From Alphaproteobacteria bacterium (lineage in GTDB: Bacteria > Pseudomonadota > Alphaproteobacteria > Micavibrionales > Micavibrionaceae): 64,000 nucleotides of DNA. Location: assembly GCA_030750865.1 (NCBI GenBank), contig JASMHE010000008.1:62001-126000 (forward strand). The letters are read 5' to 3'. The position numbers and the translations under genes were made by a program. Positions within the stretch are counted from its first letter, which is position 1; each line of letters starts with the position of its first letter. Below, in pieces: positions 8,071 through 16,474 of the stretch. The notes beneath the pieces were generated by a model. It made no database searches. It was not told the DNA's origin and saw only the letters and a list, made by a program, of their open reading frames with translations.

Positions 8071-9576
8071 ATGACACAAAAAGATAAAAACGCCCAGACG
8101 TTCCGCGACCCGCACGCCGCAATCGATGAAATCATCCGTCTTTATGATGAAAGTGTCACATCGCTGGTGACGCAGTTCGAAGAGTATGCCGCAGGCACGG
8201 AATTCAAGGCGCGTGTACGGGCGTTTTATCCTTATGTCCGGATCGACGTCAACGCCGCCGCCCGCACGGATTCGCGGCTGTCTTACGGTTTTGTCCCAAA
8301 GCCCGGTATATATGAAACCACCGTGACGCGGCCGGGCGATATTTTTTATCATTATTTGAAGGAACAAATCAGGCTTTTACTGATGAACCATGATTGCGGG
8401 ATTGAGGTCGGGCTCAGCGATACGCCAATCCCGCTGCATTTCGCATTGGGGGAAGATTACCATCTCGAAGAAAGTCTGTCGCCGGAACAAATTGATCGTT
8501 TGCCCGATCTGTTCGATCAACCGCATCTGGATCATCTGGATGACCGCGTCCCGAACTGCCGTTTTGTGCCCAAAGACGGTGAAGCGTCGCCGCTGGCACT
8601 TTTTGATGGCCCGCGGACAGATTTCAGTTTGATGCGCCTGAAACATTATACCGGAACCTATTCAAAGCATTTTCAGAACTATGTCATCTTCACGAACTAC
8701 CAGTTCTATATTGATGAGTTTATAAAAATCGGCCATGACTTGATGACCGACACGCCCGATAAGGCGTTAAAGCCGTTGCAAAAAGATTACACGGCGTTTG
8801 TTGAACCGGGAAATAAAGTAACGGTGAACCGGAACATAGAAGACAATGATGAAAAAGCGCAGGAGGGCGTTTCTTTGTCCCGTATGCCGCAAATGCCGGC
8901 CTATCACCTGAAACGCGCGGACGGGTCCGGTATCACGATGGTGAATATCGGGGTTGGTCCGTCAAATGCCAAAACCATCACGGACCATATCGCTGTTTTG
9001 CGCCCGCATGCCTGGTTGATGTTGGGTCATTGTGCCGGATTACGGAATTCACAACAGCTTGGCGATTATGTGTTGGCACATGGATATGTGCGCGAAGATA
9101 ATGTGCTGGATTACGATTTGCACCCCAGTATTCCGATTCCGGCGCTGGCGGAAATACAAGTTGCGTTGCAGGATGCCGTTGCGAAGGTCACGGGATATAG
9201 CGGGTATGATTTGAAAAAGATTATGCGCACGGGCACGGTTGCGACGGTTGATGACCGTAACTGGGAATTACGTCCGGCCATTCGGAATAATATCCGCCTG
9301 AGCCAGAGCCGCGCGATTGCGCTGGATATGGAATCAGGCACGATTGCGGCGAACGGTTTCCGTTTCCGTGTCCCGTATGGCACATTGTTATGTGTGTCTG
9401 ATAAGCCGATGCACGGGCAGTTGAAGTTGCCGGGTATGGCAGAGAGTTTTTACCGCCAGCGTGTGGACCAGCATTTGCAAATCGGCTTGCTGACGATGTC
9501 CATCTTGCGTGATACGGGGGCGGCCAAGCTGCATAGCCGCAAATTGCGCAGCTTCAACGAAGTTGCATTCCAATAA
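8071..9576 (+). CDS. amn: AMP nucleosidase
   Basis: Hydrolyses AMP to adenine and ribose 5-phosphate, a valve on the adenylate pool. The 501-residue length is close to the E. coli enzyme (484). The N-terminal Amn-specific domain is followed by a nucleoside-phosphorylase-like catalytic domain. This carries the segments GVGPSNAKT, LAHGYVREDNVLD, LDMESGTIAANGFRF and YGTLLCVSDKPMHGQLKLPG, closely like E. coli Amn from memory. ATG 8071 (MTQKDKNAQ) is preferred to an in-frame TTG at 8056, which would put the -10-like TATAAT inside the gene. The gene stands alone, with 57 bases between it and the ABC gene. Confidence 0.93.
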   Translation: MTQKDKNAQTFRDPHAAIDEIIRLYDESVTSLVTQFEEYAAGTEFKARVRAFYPYVRIDVNAAARTDSRLSYGFVPKPGIYETTVTRPGDIFYHYLKEQIRLLLMNHDCGIEVGLSDTPIPLHFALGEDYHLEESLSPEQIDRLPDLFDQPHLDHLDDRVPNCRFVPKDGEASPLALFDGPRTDFSLMRLKHYTGTYSKHFQNYVIFTNYQFYIDEFIKIGHDLMTDTPDKALKPLQKDYTAFVEPGNKVTVNRNIEDNDEKAQEGVSLSRMPQMPAYHLKRADGSGITMVNIGVGPSNAKTITDHIAVLRPHAWLMLGHCAGLRNSQQLGDYVLAHGYVREDNVLDYDLHPSIPIPALAEIQVALQDAVAKVTGYSGYDLKKIMRTGTVATVDDRNWELRPAIRNNIRLSQSRAIALDMESGTIAANGFRFRVPYGTLLCVSDKPMHGQLKLPGMAESFYRQRVDQHLQIGLLTMSILRDTGAAKLHSRKLRSFNEVAFQ

Positions 9577-9610
9577 GCAAAAGACAGTCGAGTCGTCTTC
9601 CAGATGAATG

Positions 9611-9640
9611 TAAAAAAAGCACCCATTTATGCAGGGTGCT
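9611..9640 (-). terminator. Rho-independent terminator of the small minus-strand gene
   Basis: AGCACCC (9618-9624) pairs with GGGTGCT (9634-9640). Read on the minus strand the hairpin is followed by seven T residues, a classic terminator for the gene ending at 9679. On the plus strand the T-run is poor, though it may also help end amn transcripts. Confidence 0.85.
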
Positions 9641-9678
9641 TGTGATCGATGTTTTTATAAAATGTTTTTGCGGGCTGT

Positions 9679-9951
9679 TTAAACCGCAATGTCCACGAGG
9701 CTGCCGCGTTCGGCATCAGGGTTGGCGTTTGTATCGCTCGCTGTCAGAGAAAACTGGTCCTGACCATCTTGCAACTGCGCTTCGCTGCCCTGTGCCTGTT
9801 CAGGCGCGGCATTAATGCGCTGTGTCTGGTTTTCTGCAACATTGTTGATGTCTTCTTCGGATGTGCCGATTCGGTTTTGCTGTGTCTGATCTTGCTGATA
9901 AGCACTTTGACTGACAAATTGTGCGGCCGAATTGTTAACTGAACCAATCAT
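9679..9951 (-). CDS. Small Gln/Asn-rich protein of unknown function
   Basis: I do not recognise this 90-residue protein. It has no signal peptide, no cysteine and no predicted membrane helix. It is rich in Gln, Asn, Ala, Ser and Asp and is probably disordered, with a defined hydrophobic end (GSLVDIAV) and a defined start (MIGSVNNSAAQFVSQSAYQQ). It is likely real: a GGGA ribosome binding site lies upstream of the ATG, an excellent terminator follows it, and nothing else occupies this DNA. It is divergent from the DUF2336 gene across a 349-base regulatory region. Small proteins of this composition sometimes act as secretion substrates or flagellar accessory factors, but nothing here shows that. 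Confidence 0.6.
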   Translation of the reverse strand: MIGSVNNSAAQFVSQSAYQQDQTQQNRIGTSEEDINNVAENQTQRINAAPEQAQGSEAQLQDGQDQFSLTASDTNANPDAERGSLVDIAV

Positions 9952-10300
9952 GTTTATCCCAACCTTTTAATCTTGAACCACTTTATAGTGTAAATCCAAA
10001 ACCTTAATATTTCCTATATATTAAGACGCACTATACCGTTTTTAGAGGACGAAAGCCAGTATTTCCCGCCATTTTTCAATTTATATGCATTTTGTCGTAA
10101 ATTTTAACAAAATTGTTAATAGATTGGTAATAAATATGCTGTAAGTCTTAGTGTGCAGGCCATAGATGGGGGTTCTGGAAAAAGACAGGGGTTCTAGAAT
10201 TTATGTGTTTGTTAAGAGTTTAATAAGAAAGATCTTATATAGTTAAGAGAGTGGTTAAGATTTATTCGAGACCACAAAGTATAAGTGGGGTTATACAAAA
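9952..10300. promoter_or_regulatory. A/T-rich divergent intergenic region
   Basis: This 349-base gap separates the divergent small Q/N-rich gene and the DUF2336 gene and must hold both promoters. Visible structure: an inverted repeat TTAACAA-AA-TTGTTAA (10104-10119); two direct repeats GGGGTTCT(G/A)GAA at 10169-10180 and 10188-10199, 19 bases apart; and three copies of GTTAAGA at 10211, 10242 and 10254. No open frame longer than a few codons looks coding. Confidence 0.6.
10169..10199 (+). repeat. Paired 12-bp direct repeat, candidate operator
   Basis: GGGGTTCTGGAA and GGGGTTCTAGAA lie 19 bases apart start to start, about two helical turns. The TTCTAGAA part of the second copy is a perfect palindrome and the first differs at one base. 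The spacing fits two dimers bound on the same DNA face, about 100 bases before the DUF2336 start. Confidence 0.5.
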
Positions 10301-11431
10301 ATGAATTTGCGTGCTTTAGATAATTCGCCACATTTGGCAAAAATGCTCGTTAAGCTACACGATAAGTCGGTGCTTAACGACCTTCTTCATGCGGAAGACA
10401 ATCACGGAAAATTCGCAGAAATCGTTACAGGATTATTTGACAAAGATATCGCATCACATGAAAGAGAAGTGATTAGCGACTTTTTGATTACAGTGGTCCG
10501 CCGGGCCGAACGCGACATGCGCATGGCCTTATCATCACGTATTGCCGAAATTGACGAAGCGCCTTTGCGCTTGGTTTTGCATCTGGCGAACGAAGATATC
10601 GAGATCGCATCACCCGTGCTGGAGAAAAGCACTGTTCTGAGTGATACGGATCTGATTTACATTGTCAAAGGGCAGGGGCCGGATTATTGGCGCGCAATTG
10701 CAAAGCGTGAAAATCTGGGTGAACAGGTTATTGATGTTCTTGCCGATACAAAAGATGATGTGACGGCGATCACGCTGTCACAGAATGACCGCGCTGTTTT
10801 GACGAAACACGCGTTTCAGGTTTTCGAGAAAATGGCAAAGGACAATGATGATCTTGCCGGATCATTGCTTGAACGGAACGATTTGCCTGCGGGGTTTGTC
10901 TCCAGAATTTATAAACATGTATCGGAAGAGCTGAAAGGCTACATTCACGAACATATCAAGGATGAAATTCCTGAGCTGGACTTCGTGACCGAAGATGTAA
11001 CGCTTGATTTCACAGAGGCGACGAAAAAACCGGAGAATATGCCATCGTCGAAAGTTGTGACACAGGTCAAGACATTGCAGAATACAAAGCCTGTGAATAT
11101 CGAAAAGATGATGGAAACATTGACGCGCGGCGATGTTGACCGCTTTACGGCCATGTTTGCTGAATATACAGGCCTGTCTGTACGCCGCGTTCATGACTTT
11201 ATTCGCGAAGCTTGCCCGAAAGGGTTTGCCATTGCGTGCCGCGCATTCGGCATCCAGAAAGGCGACTTCTCGCGCATTTATTTACTGACGAACCGGTTGC
11301 GGGCTGAAAATGGTATTGTGAACCATAATGATATGATCAAAATCCTGACATATTTTGACAGTATCCGTCCGGATACGGCGCGCCGTGTTGTTGATCGTTC
11401 GATCAATAAGAAAAAGGAGCAAATGACATAA
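10301..11431 (+). CDS. DUF2336 family protein
   Basis: A 376-residue helical protein without signal peptide or membrane helix, so probably cytoplasmic. The N-terminal ~220 residues match the DUF2336 pattern common in alphaproteobacteria: VIEDFLITVVRRAERDMR-like opening helices, a short hydrophobic LRLVLHLANEDIEIASPVL repeat, then SDTDLIYIVKGQGPDYWRAIAKR. This is a HEAT-like array of two-helix units. A second helical part (residues ~265-370) holds FTAMFAEYTGLSVRRVHDFI. The molecular role of the family is not known to me. A bidirectional terminator follows. Its long upstream region with repeated motifs suggests regulated expression. Confidence 0.75.
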   Translation: MNLRALDNSPHLAKMLVKLHDKSVLNDLLHAEDNHGKFAEIVTGLFDKDIASHEREVISDFLITVVRRAERDMRMALSSRIAEIDEAPLRLVLHLANEDIEIASPVLEKSTVLSDTDLIYIVKGQGPDYWRAIAKRENLGEQVIDVLADTKDDVTAITLSQNDRAVLTKHAFQVFEKMAKDNDDLAGSLLERNDLPAGFVSRIYKHVSEELKGYIHEHIKDEIPELDFVTEDVTLDFTEATKKPENMPSSKVVTQVKTLQNTKPVNIEKMMETLTRGDVDRFTAMFAEYTGLSVRRVHDFIREACPKGFAIACRAFGIQKGDFSRIYLLTNRLRAENGIVNHNDMIKILTYFDSIRPDTARRVVDRSINKKKEQMT

Positions 11432-11444
11432 GGTAAAGAAAAAA

Positions 11445-11468
11445 CCGGACATATATGCCCGGCTTTTT
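11445..11468. terminator. Bidirectional terminator between DUF2336 gene and pgk
   Basis: CCGG (11445-11448) pairs with CCGG (11459-11462), extended inward by CAT/ATG after one mismatch. Six As precede it and CTTTTT follows, so it can stop transcripts on both strands: the DUF2336 gene on plus and pgk on minus. Confidence 0.8.
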
Positions 11469-11494
11469 GTTATGTGTTGTGAATGTGGCTGCCG

Positions 11495-12700
11495 TTAGGC
11501 GGCTTTTTTGTTGCTTTCAAGGGCGGCAACGCCGGGCAATGTTTTCCCTTCGAGCCATTCAAGGAACGCGCCACCGGCCGTTGAGATGTAGGTGAAATCA
11601 GAGGCAACACCGGCATTTTCAAGAGCAGATACCGTATCACCACCACCTGCGACAGAAACGACTTTGCCGTCTTTTGTCAGATCGGCGACGGTTTTTGCAA
11701 CGGTGTTTGTGCCGAAATCAAACGGGCTGATTTCAAAGACGCCAAGTGGTCCGTTCCACAGAACCGTTTTGCATTTTTGCAGTACTTCTGCGACATATTC
11801 GGCCGCGGCCGGACCGGCATCAACGGCTTCTTTGTCGGCGGGGATGGCCGTGCGGTCGACATATTCGTGATCGGCGCCCTCTTTGAGCTCACTCACGATA
11901 CAGACATCTTTCGGCAAAATAATTTCACAGCCATGTTCTTTGGCTTTGGCCATGATGGCCTTTGCTTCGTCTGCCATGTCTTTTTCGCACAATGACAGGC
12001 CGACATCTGTGCCGCTGGCATATGTGAATGTGTTCGACATGCCGCCGCCCAGTACAAGATAATCGACTTTTTGGACCAGATTGTTCAAAACGCTAAGCTT
12101 CGTTGACACTTTTGCGCCGCCGACAATCGCAAGAACAGGGCGTTCTGGTGCTTCCAATGCTTCGTTCAAGGCGTTTAATTCGGCTTCCATGCTCAGCCCT
12201 GCGCATGTTGGCAGATAATTTGTAATGGCTTCTGTGGACGCATGGGCGCGGTGCGCGGCCGAAAAAGCATCATTTACGAAAATATCGGCAAGGTCTGCCA
12301 GCTGTTTTGCAAAGGCCGGGTCATTTTGTTCTTCTTCGGCGTGGAAACGTACATTTTCCAGTAAACCGAATTCGCCTTCGGCCAGATTATCTGCCAGTGC
12401 TTTTGCCTGGGGGCCGACTGTATCAGCGGCAAAAGACACAGGCACGTCCCACTGTTTTGCCAGAACAGGGCATAGAAATTCCAATGATAATTCCGGTTTG
12501 ACCTGTCCTTTTGGGCGGCCGTAATGGCACAGGATTAATGTTTTTGCACCCTGTTCGCGTAAATAGGTAATGGTCGGCAAAATACGGTCAATGCGTGTTG
12601 TGTCTGTGACGGCGCCGTCTTGAACCGGAACGTTCAAATCGGCACGCAACAAAACGGTTTTACCGCGTAAGTCAAAATCTTTCAGTGTTTTATAGCTCAT
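11495..12700 (-). CDS. pgk: Phosphoglycerate kinase
   Basis: Glycolytic enzyme transferring phosphate from 1,3-bisphosphoglycerate to ADP. The 401-residue length is standard. Diagnostic segments in order: DLRGKTVLLRADLNVP, CHYGRPKG (usually SHLGRP), FVNDAFSAAHRAHAS, AIVGGAKVSTKL, LWNGPLGVFE, and the C-terminal GGGDTVSALE followed by STAGGAFLEWLEGK. An AAGGAAA ribosome binding site precedes the ATG. It stands alone with its own leader; no gap or other glycolytic gene is adjacent. It shares a bidirectional terminator with the convergent DUF2336 gene. Confidence 0.97.
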   Translation of the reverse strand: MSYKTLKDFDLRGKTVLLRADLNVPVQDGAVTDTTRIDRILPTITYLREQGAKTLILCHYGRPKGQVKPELSLEFLCPVLAKQWDVPVSFAADTVGPQAKALADNLAEGEFGLLENVRFHAEEEQNDPAFAKQLADLADIFVNDAFSAAHRAHASTEAITNYLPTCAGLSMEAELNALNEALEAPERPVLAIVGGAKVSTKLSVLNNLVQKVDYLVLGGGMSNTFTYASGTDVGLSLCEKDMADEAKAIMAKAKEHGCEIILPKDVCIVSELKEGADHEYVDRTAIPADKEAVDAGPAAAEYVAEVLQKCKTVLWNGPLGVFEISPFDFGTNTVAKTVADLTKDGKVVSVAGGGDTVSALENAGVASDFTYISTAGGAFLEWLEGKTLPGVAALESNKKAA

Positions 12701-12842
12701 GATGTTTCCTTTTTTCTATGCGCCGTGTTTTGTAAATATGTTTTTCTTTATTCTTTTGCTGTTGTTTTATTAAACGCGAGCAGTGGCTCGGGTCAAGTGC
12801 AGAATGCCCCGCGCCGGGAATGAGGGGGAAATCAGTTTCGTT

Positions 12843-13805
12843 TTAGTCATCGGTATGTGTGTCATCCTCTGTTTCTGCGGGATACTGCTGATCGGCCTGC
12901 GGCGGCAGGGTGGTGTCGTTGCGCTGTGGAGGTGTAATGTCCAGCCATGCGGCGTCTGTTAAGGTGATGGATGCGCCGTTATAGTCTTCCAGCCATCCAT
13001 GCACGCGCACGTGCTTGCCACCCAGATCAAGCGGGTTGATGTTGCGCTTTGCCAGATCGCGGCGGGTATCTGATGAAATGGAAATGGTGAAATCAGTGCG
13101 CCAGTTATCACCGAAATTCAAATAGATACGGTTTTTTACAGCGGCCGTTTTTTTGACCGTGCCATCGACGATGGCCCATTGTCCATAAACAGGGGCGGTG
13201 TTGAGCGTGCTTGCCTGCATGGGGTTATAACGGGCATCCAGCCATAGACCATGATGATTGGTGATGGCATATTGTTCAAAGATTTTCAGCGTATCGATAA
13301 CGTCCAGATTGTCGGTTGTCGGGTAAAGGCGGGCATATCCGTTCTCCAGCAGAATTTTTTGTAGCCAGATATCATGCGTTTCCCCGCTGTCTTTATCTGT
13401 GCCTTGCACGATAATTTGCGCCAGATCGTATCCCATGCGGTTTTTCCGTTGTGCTTTATCACGGCTTTGATAAAGCGTGACTTTTTGTCCGGTGAATGTA
13501 TCCAGTTTTGTTTTGACGGCCTGTGCGACGGGGCCGAAATCATGGACGGTAAAGTCCGGCACATCCAGATTGGCAAGCTGGACGATATGCTTTTTATCAA
13601 TCTCGATCCGTAACGGGTCCATAATACGTGTAATGCGGCCGCTGATTGTTTTTGACAGAGCGCTTTGATAGGCAGGCGCGGGGGTGTTTGTCGCAGAGGT
13701 CGCTGTATCTTGTGCGGCCGCGCTAATGTTGCTAAAACAAACAAGAAGAAAAAACATCACCATTGTGATGATTGGTGTATTTTTACAAAAGGTTGATATC
13801 CGCAT
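12843..13805 (-). CDS. Exported SNase-fold protein with degenerate active site
   Basis: A 320-residue protein with an N-terminal signal peptide (ITMVMFFLLVCFSNISAAAQD, cut after AAA) and a staphylococcal-nuclease (OB-fold) domain in residues ~45-175. The fold is suggested by GRITRIMDPLRIEI, the YDLAQIIVQG strand and WLQKILLENGYARL. A second beta-rich domain (RIYLNFGDNWRTDFTISI) follows, as in other bacterial thermonuclease-family proteins. The usual catalytic residues are not there: the R-x-x-GxDxPE region reads QLANLDVPDF, and the second Arg position in GRxLA is Tyr (GYDLA). It is therefore probably not an active nuclease. The chosen ATG interlocks with the start codon of the divergent protease gene (CATG); a later ATG at 13763 is possible. 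Confidence 0.7.
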   Translation of the reverse strand: MRISTFCKNTPIITMVMFFLLVCFSNISAAAQDTATSATNTPAPAYQSALSKTISGRITRIMDPLRIEIDKKHIVQLANLDVPDFTVHDFGPVAQAVKTKLDTFTGQKVTLYQSRDKAQRKNRMGYDLAQIIVQGTDKDSGETHDIWLQKILLENGYARLYPTTDNLDVIDTLKIFEQYAITNHHGLWLDARYNPMQASTLNTAPVYGQWAIVDGTVKKTAAVKNRIYLNFGDNWRTDFTISISSDTRRDLAKRNINPLDLGGKHVRVHGWLEDYNGASITLTDAAWLDITPPQRNDTTLPPQADQQYPAETEDDTHTDD

Positions 13806-15300
13806 GACTGTTTTCTCACAACACGTAAATGTTTTGTCTGCGTTCGGTACGCATGCGCAACGCGCTATATTCCTGTGTTTGGCCTGCATGGTCCTATTAT
13901 CGGCATGTTCAACCAATCCTGCAACAGGGAAAAGACAATTTACCGCATTAATGTCACCTGCGCAGGAACAAGCCGTTGGGGCGCAGGAGCACCGCAAGAT
14001 TGCAGCGGCGTACGGTATTGATTCTGTCGATCCTGACATTGTCGCCTATGTACGGGGGGTCGGTGAACGGGTGGCGCAGAATGTCGAACGCACGGATGTC
14101 ACGTATAAGTTTTATGTGCTGGATACGGAAATGGTGAATGCGTTTGCATTGCCGGGCGGCTATGTTTATGTAACGCGGGGCTTGTTGGCGCTGGCCAATA
14201 GCGAAGCGGAGCTGGCGGCAGTGCTGGGTCATGAGATCGGCCACATCACAGCCCGTCATTCGGCCGAGCGTTATTCACATGGCGTTCTGACCCAACTTGG
14301 CGCAACCATTTTATCAACGGCACTGGATAGTGGCATCGCATCACAGGCCATCGGTCTAAGCTCGAATGTGTATATGAGTTCTTATTCGCGCTCACAGGAG
14401 AGCGAAGCGGATGATCTTGGAATTCGTTATGCCTATAAGGCGGGGTATAAGCCGCAATCAATGGCATGGTTTTTGGAGAGTCTGGATCGGCATGCAGCCT
14501 TTGAAAGTAAGCTTGAAGGCGAAGAAGCGCCTGCATTCAGCTATTTCTCAACCCACCCGAGAACGGCAGACCGTGTGAAAAAAGCAACGGAAATTGCGCT
14601 GACATACCCACAAGATGCAACAAATGTTGGGCGCGGGCCTTATCTGGCATCGATTGATGGCCTTATTTATGGGCCGAGCGCGCGCGAAGGCTATGTGCGC
14701 GGACGGTATTTTTACCATCCTGAAATGGATTTCACTTTTGAAGCGCCCGAAGGGTTCGAGATTGAAAACCAGCCCGATCAAGTGGTTGCCAAAAATGATG
14801 ATAATGCTGTTATAATCTTTGATGTCGCGGCCAACGGTGCGGACCTCAGCGCTGAAAATTATCTGACCCAGATATGGATGAAGGGTGATGATATGGATAA
14901 TGTCGAGACCATTTCCATTCATGGGAAAAACGCGGCAACAGGCATGATCGAAGGGCGCGTGAATAACAGGCCTGTCACCATTCGTCTGGTGGCTGTGGAG
15001 TGGTCGCCTGCGCTGTTTTACCGTTTCCATGTTGCGTATCCGCGCGGATCATCAAGTCATTTTGTTGATGAGTTGAAACGCGCAACATACAGTCTGCGTA
15101 CCATGACGGATGATGAAAAGATGGAAATGCGGCCTTATATGATTGATATTATCACGGCGTCAAAAGGCAGCACGGTGCAATCCATTATTGCGCAGATGCC
15201 GTACCAGACCTATGTGGAAGAGCGCTTCCGCGCATTGAATGCACTGGCCGAGAACGAGCCGTTGCAGGTCGGGCAGCAATACAAAACCATTGACCGGTAA
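13804..15300 (+). CDS. M48 family metalloprotease lipoprotein (BepA/LoiP-like)
   Basis: A zinc protease anchored as a lipoprotein and probably facing the periplasm. The N-terminus has a hydrophobic stretch ending in the lipobox LLSAC (Cys ~35). The zinc site is HEIGH (~143-147) in LGHEIGHITARHSAE, with the third ligand in the downstream SQESEADDLG (~200). Beyond the ~240-residue peptidase domain lies a C-terminal region of ~250 residues without recognisable TPRs, containing repeated alpha/beta segments such as FTFEAPEGFEIENQPDQVV. BepA-type enzymes act in outer-membrane protein quality control; that role is inferred here. ATG 13804 has AAAGG upstream; a TTG at 13834 is the alternative. Confidence 0.85.
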   Translation: MTVFSQHVNVLSAFGTHAQRAIFLCLACMVLLSACSTNPATGKRQFTALMSPAQEQAVGAQEHRKIAAAYGIDSVDPDIVAYVRGVGERVAQNVERTDVTYKFYVLDTEMVNAFALPGGYVYVTRGLLALANSEAELAAVLGHEIGHITARHSAERYSHGVLTQLGATILSTALDSGIASQAIGLSSNVYMSSYSRSQESEADDLGIRYAYKAGYKPQSMAWFLESLDRHAAFESKLEGEEAPAFSYFSTHPRTADRVKKATEIALTYPQDATNVGRGPYLASIDGLIYGPSAREGYVRGRYFYHPEMDFTFEAPEGFEIENQPDQVVAKNDDNAVIIFDVAANGADLSAENYLTQIWMKGDDMDNVETISIHGKNAATGMIEGRVNNRPVTIRLVAVEWSPALFYRFHVAYPRGSSSHFVDELKRATYSLRTMTDDEKMEMRPYMIDIITASKGSTVQSIIAQMPYQTYVEERFRALNALAENEPLQVGQQYKTIDR

Positions 15301-15384
15301 ATGATGTGGAAAATCAAAGACGGTCTCATAGAGATAGTCTTATTGAGACAGCCTTATCGAGAATGACATATCAAAATGACTCAT

Positions 15385-15440
15385 AAAAAATGACCGGCCT
15401 TTTCGGGACTACTGAAGAGAGGGGGAAACGAAAAGACCGG
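15385..15440 (-). terminator. Terminator of rpoH
   Basis: On the minus strand a long hairpin closes with CCGG/CCGG and CTTTTCG/CGAAAAG (arms 15394-15405 and 15429-15440, one internal mismatch, loop about 23 bases). A run of six T residues follows (plus-strand A-run 15385-15390). It lies 30 bases past the rpoH stop. The large loop makes it less certain than the others. Confidence 0.6.
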
Positions 15441-15469
15441 CCATGTTAAAGGCAAATATGCTGTCATGC

Positions 15470-16360
15470 TTATACGTCAACCAGAATATCCCGGCTGTCT
15501 GTGACATGCTTGCCTAAAGATGTTTTCAATTTTTCCATTGCGCGGCTTTCAAGTTGTCGGACACGCTCTTTGCTGACGCCGAGCTGGTTGCCAAGCTCTT
15601 CCAGTGTCAGTGTGTCATAGACAAGGTGACGGTCGTGAATGATTTTTTGTTCCCGTTCACTCAGTTCACCGAGCGCACTTTTTAGCCAGTTGGATCGTGT
15701 TTCCATGTCCCGCATACCGACGACAACATCTTCGGGGTTCGGGCGTTCATCGGCCAGAAAACTCTGCCATTCATCCGCACCTTCTTCGTCTTTCAATGTT
15801 GCGTTGAGGGATTGGTCATTGCCGAAAATGCGGCTTTCCATCATTTCGACATCTTTCAAGGACACGCCAAGTTCCTCGGCAATTTCTTTTCTGTTCTTTT
15901 GGTTCAGAGTTGCCTTTTCGTCGCGGTTTTCGATTTTGGCGCGCAGGCGTCGCATGTTGAAGAAGAGGGACTTCTGCGCTGCTGTTGTGCCCGTCCGTAC
16001 GATCGACCAGTTGCGCAGCACGTAATCCTGAATAGAAGAACGAATCCACCATGACGCATATGTCGAAAAGCGGATATCGCGGGTTGGATCGAATTTTTCG
16101 GAGGCCTGCATCAGGCCGATATTACCTTCCTGAATCAGATCACCGATTGGCAAACCGTAATTTTTGAATTTCGATGCCATTGCAATCACAAGGCGCGTGT
16201 AGGAATTAATCAATTCATGCAGCGCTTTTTCATCGCGGTCTTCTTTCCAGCGTGTCGCAAGCGCAAGCTCGTGATCTTTTTCTAGCATCGGCGCGTCCAT
16301 CGCCTTGCGGATATAGTCCAAATTTGCCTTTTGTGTTTGTTCGTCATCAATGTGAGCCAT
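15470..16360 (-). CDS. rpoH: Heat-shock sigma factor RpoH (sigma-32)
   Basis: Alternative sigma factor directing RNA polymerase to heat-shock promoters. The 296-residue length and all regions fit: region 2 with LIQEGNIGLMQASEKFDPTR and FSTYASWWIRSSIQDYVLRN, the RpoH-box QKSLFFNMRRLRAKI that separates RpoH from RpoD and RpoS, and region 4 LTLEELGNQLGVSKERVRQLE as the -35 helix-turn-helix. GAGAGG precedes the ATG at a good distance. Its neighbours carD and fdxA, and heat-shock targets clpX and clpB in the same window, fit a stress context. Alphaproteobacteria often have two rpoH copies; which one this is cannot be told. Confidence 0.95.
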   Translation of the reverse strand: MAHIDDEQTQKANLDYIRKAMDAPMLEKDHELALATRWKEDRDEKALHELINSYTRLVIAMASKFKNYGLPIGDLIQEGNIGLMQASEKFDPTRDIRFSTYASWWIRSSIQDYVLRNWSIVRTGTTAAQKSLFFNMRRLRAKIENRDEKATLNQKNRKEIAEELGVSLKDVEMMESRIFGNDQSLNATLKDEEGADEWQSFLADERPNPEDVVVGMRDMETRSNWLKSALGELSEREQKIIHDRHLVYDTLTLEELGNQLGVSKERVRQLESRAMEKLKTSLGKHVTDSRDILVDV

Positions 16361-16474
16361 GATATACCTCTCTTCTTTGCAATTTTTGAACGCGTTTATC
16401 TTTCCCTTATATTCGCAGGGAATACGTTCGGGATTACTTTTTATTCAAAAAAAATACGAGGAGGACATAATACA

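Noticed and set aside
10104-10260. CtrA boxes upstream of the DUF2336 gene
   Set aside because: CtrA sites are TTAA-N7-TTAA; the pairs here (for example 10243-10258) have eight or four bases between, so I do not call them.
13805-14039. Upstream extension of the SNase-like frame (78 more codons)
   Set aside because: The extension runs antisense through the M48 signal peptide and peptidase start, and the real signal peptide begins at the ATG at 13805.
15301-15366. 21-codon frame starting at the M48 stop (TAAATGATG)
   Set aside because: Too short, no ribosome binding site of its own and no recognisable product.
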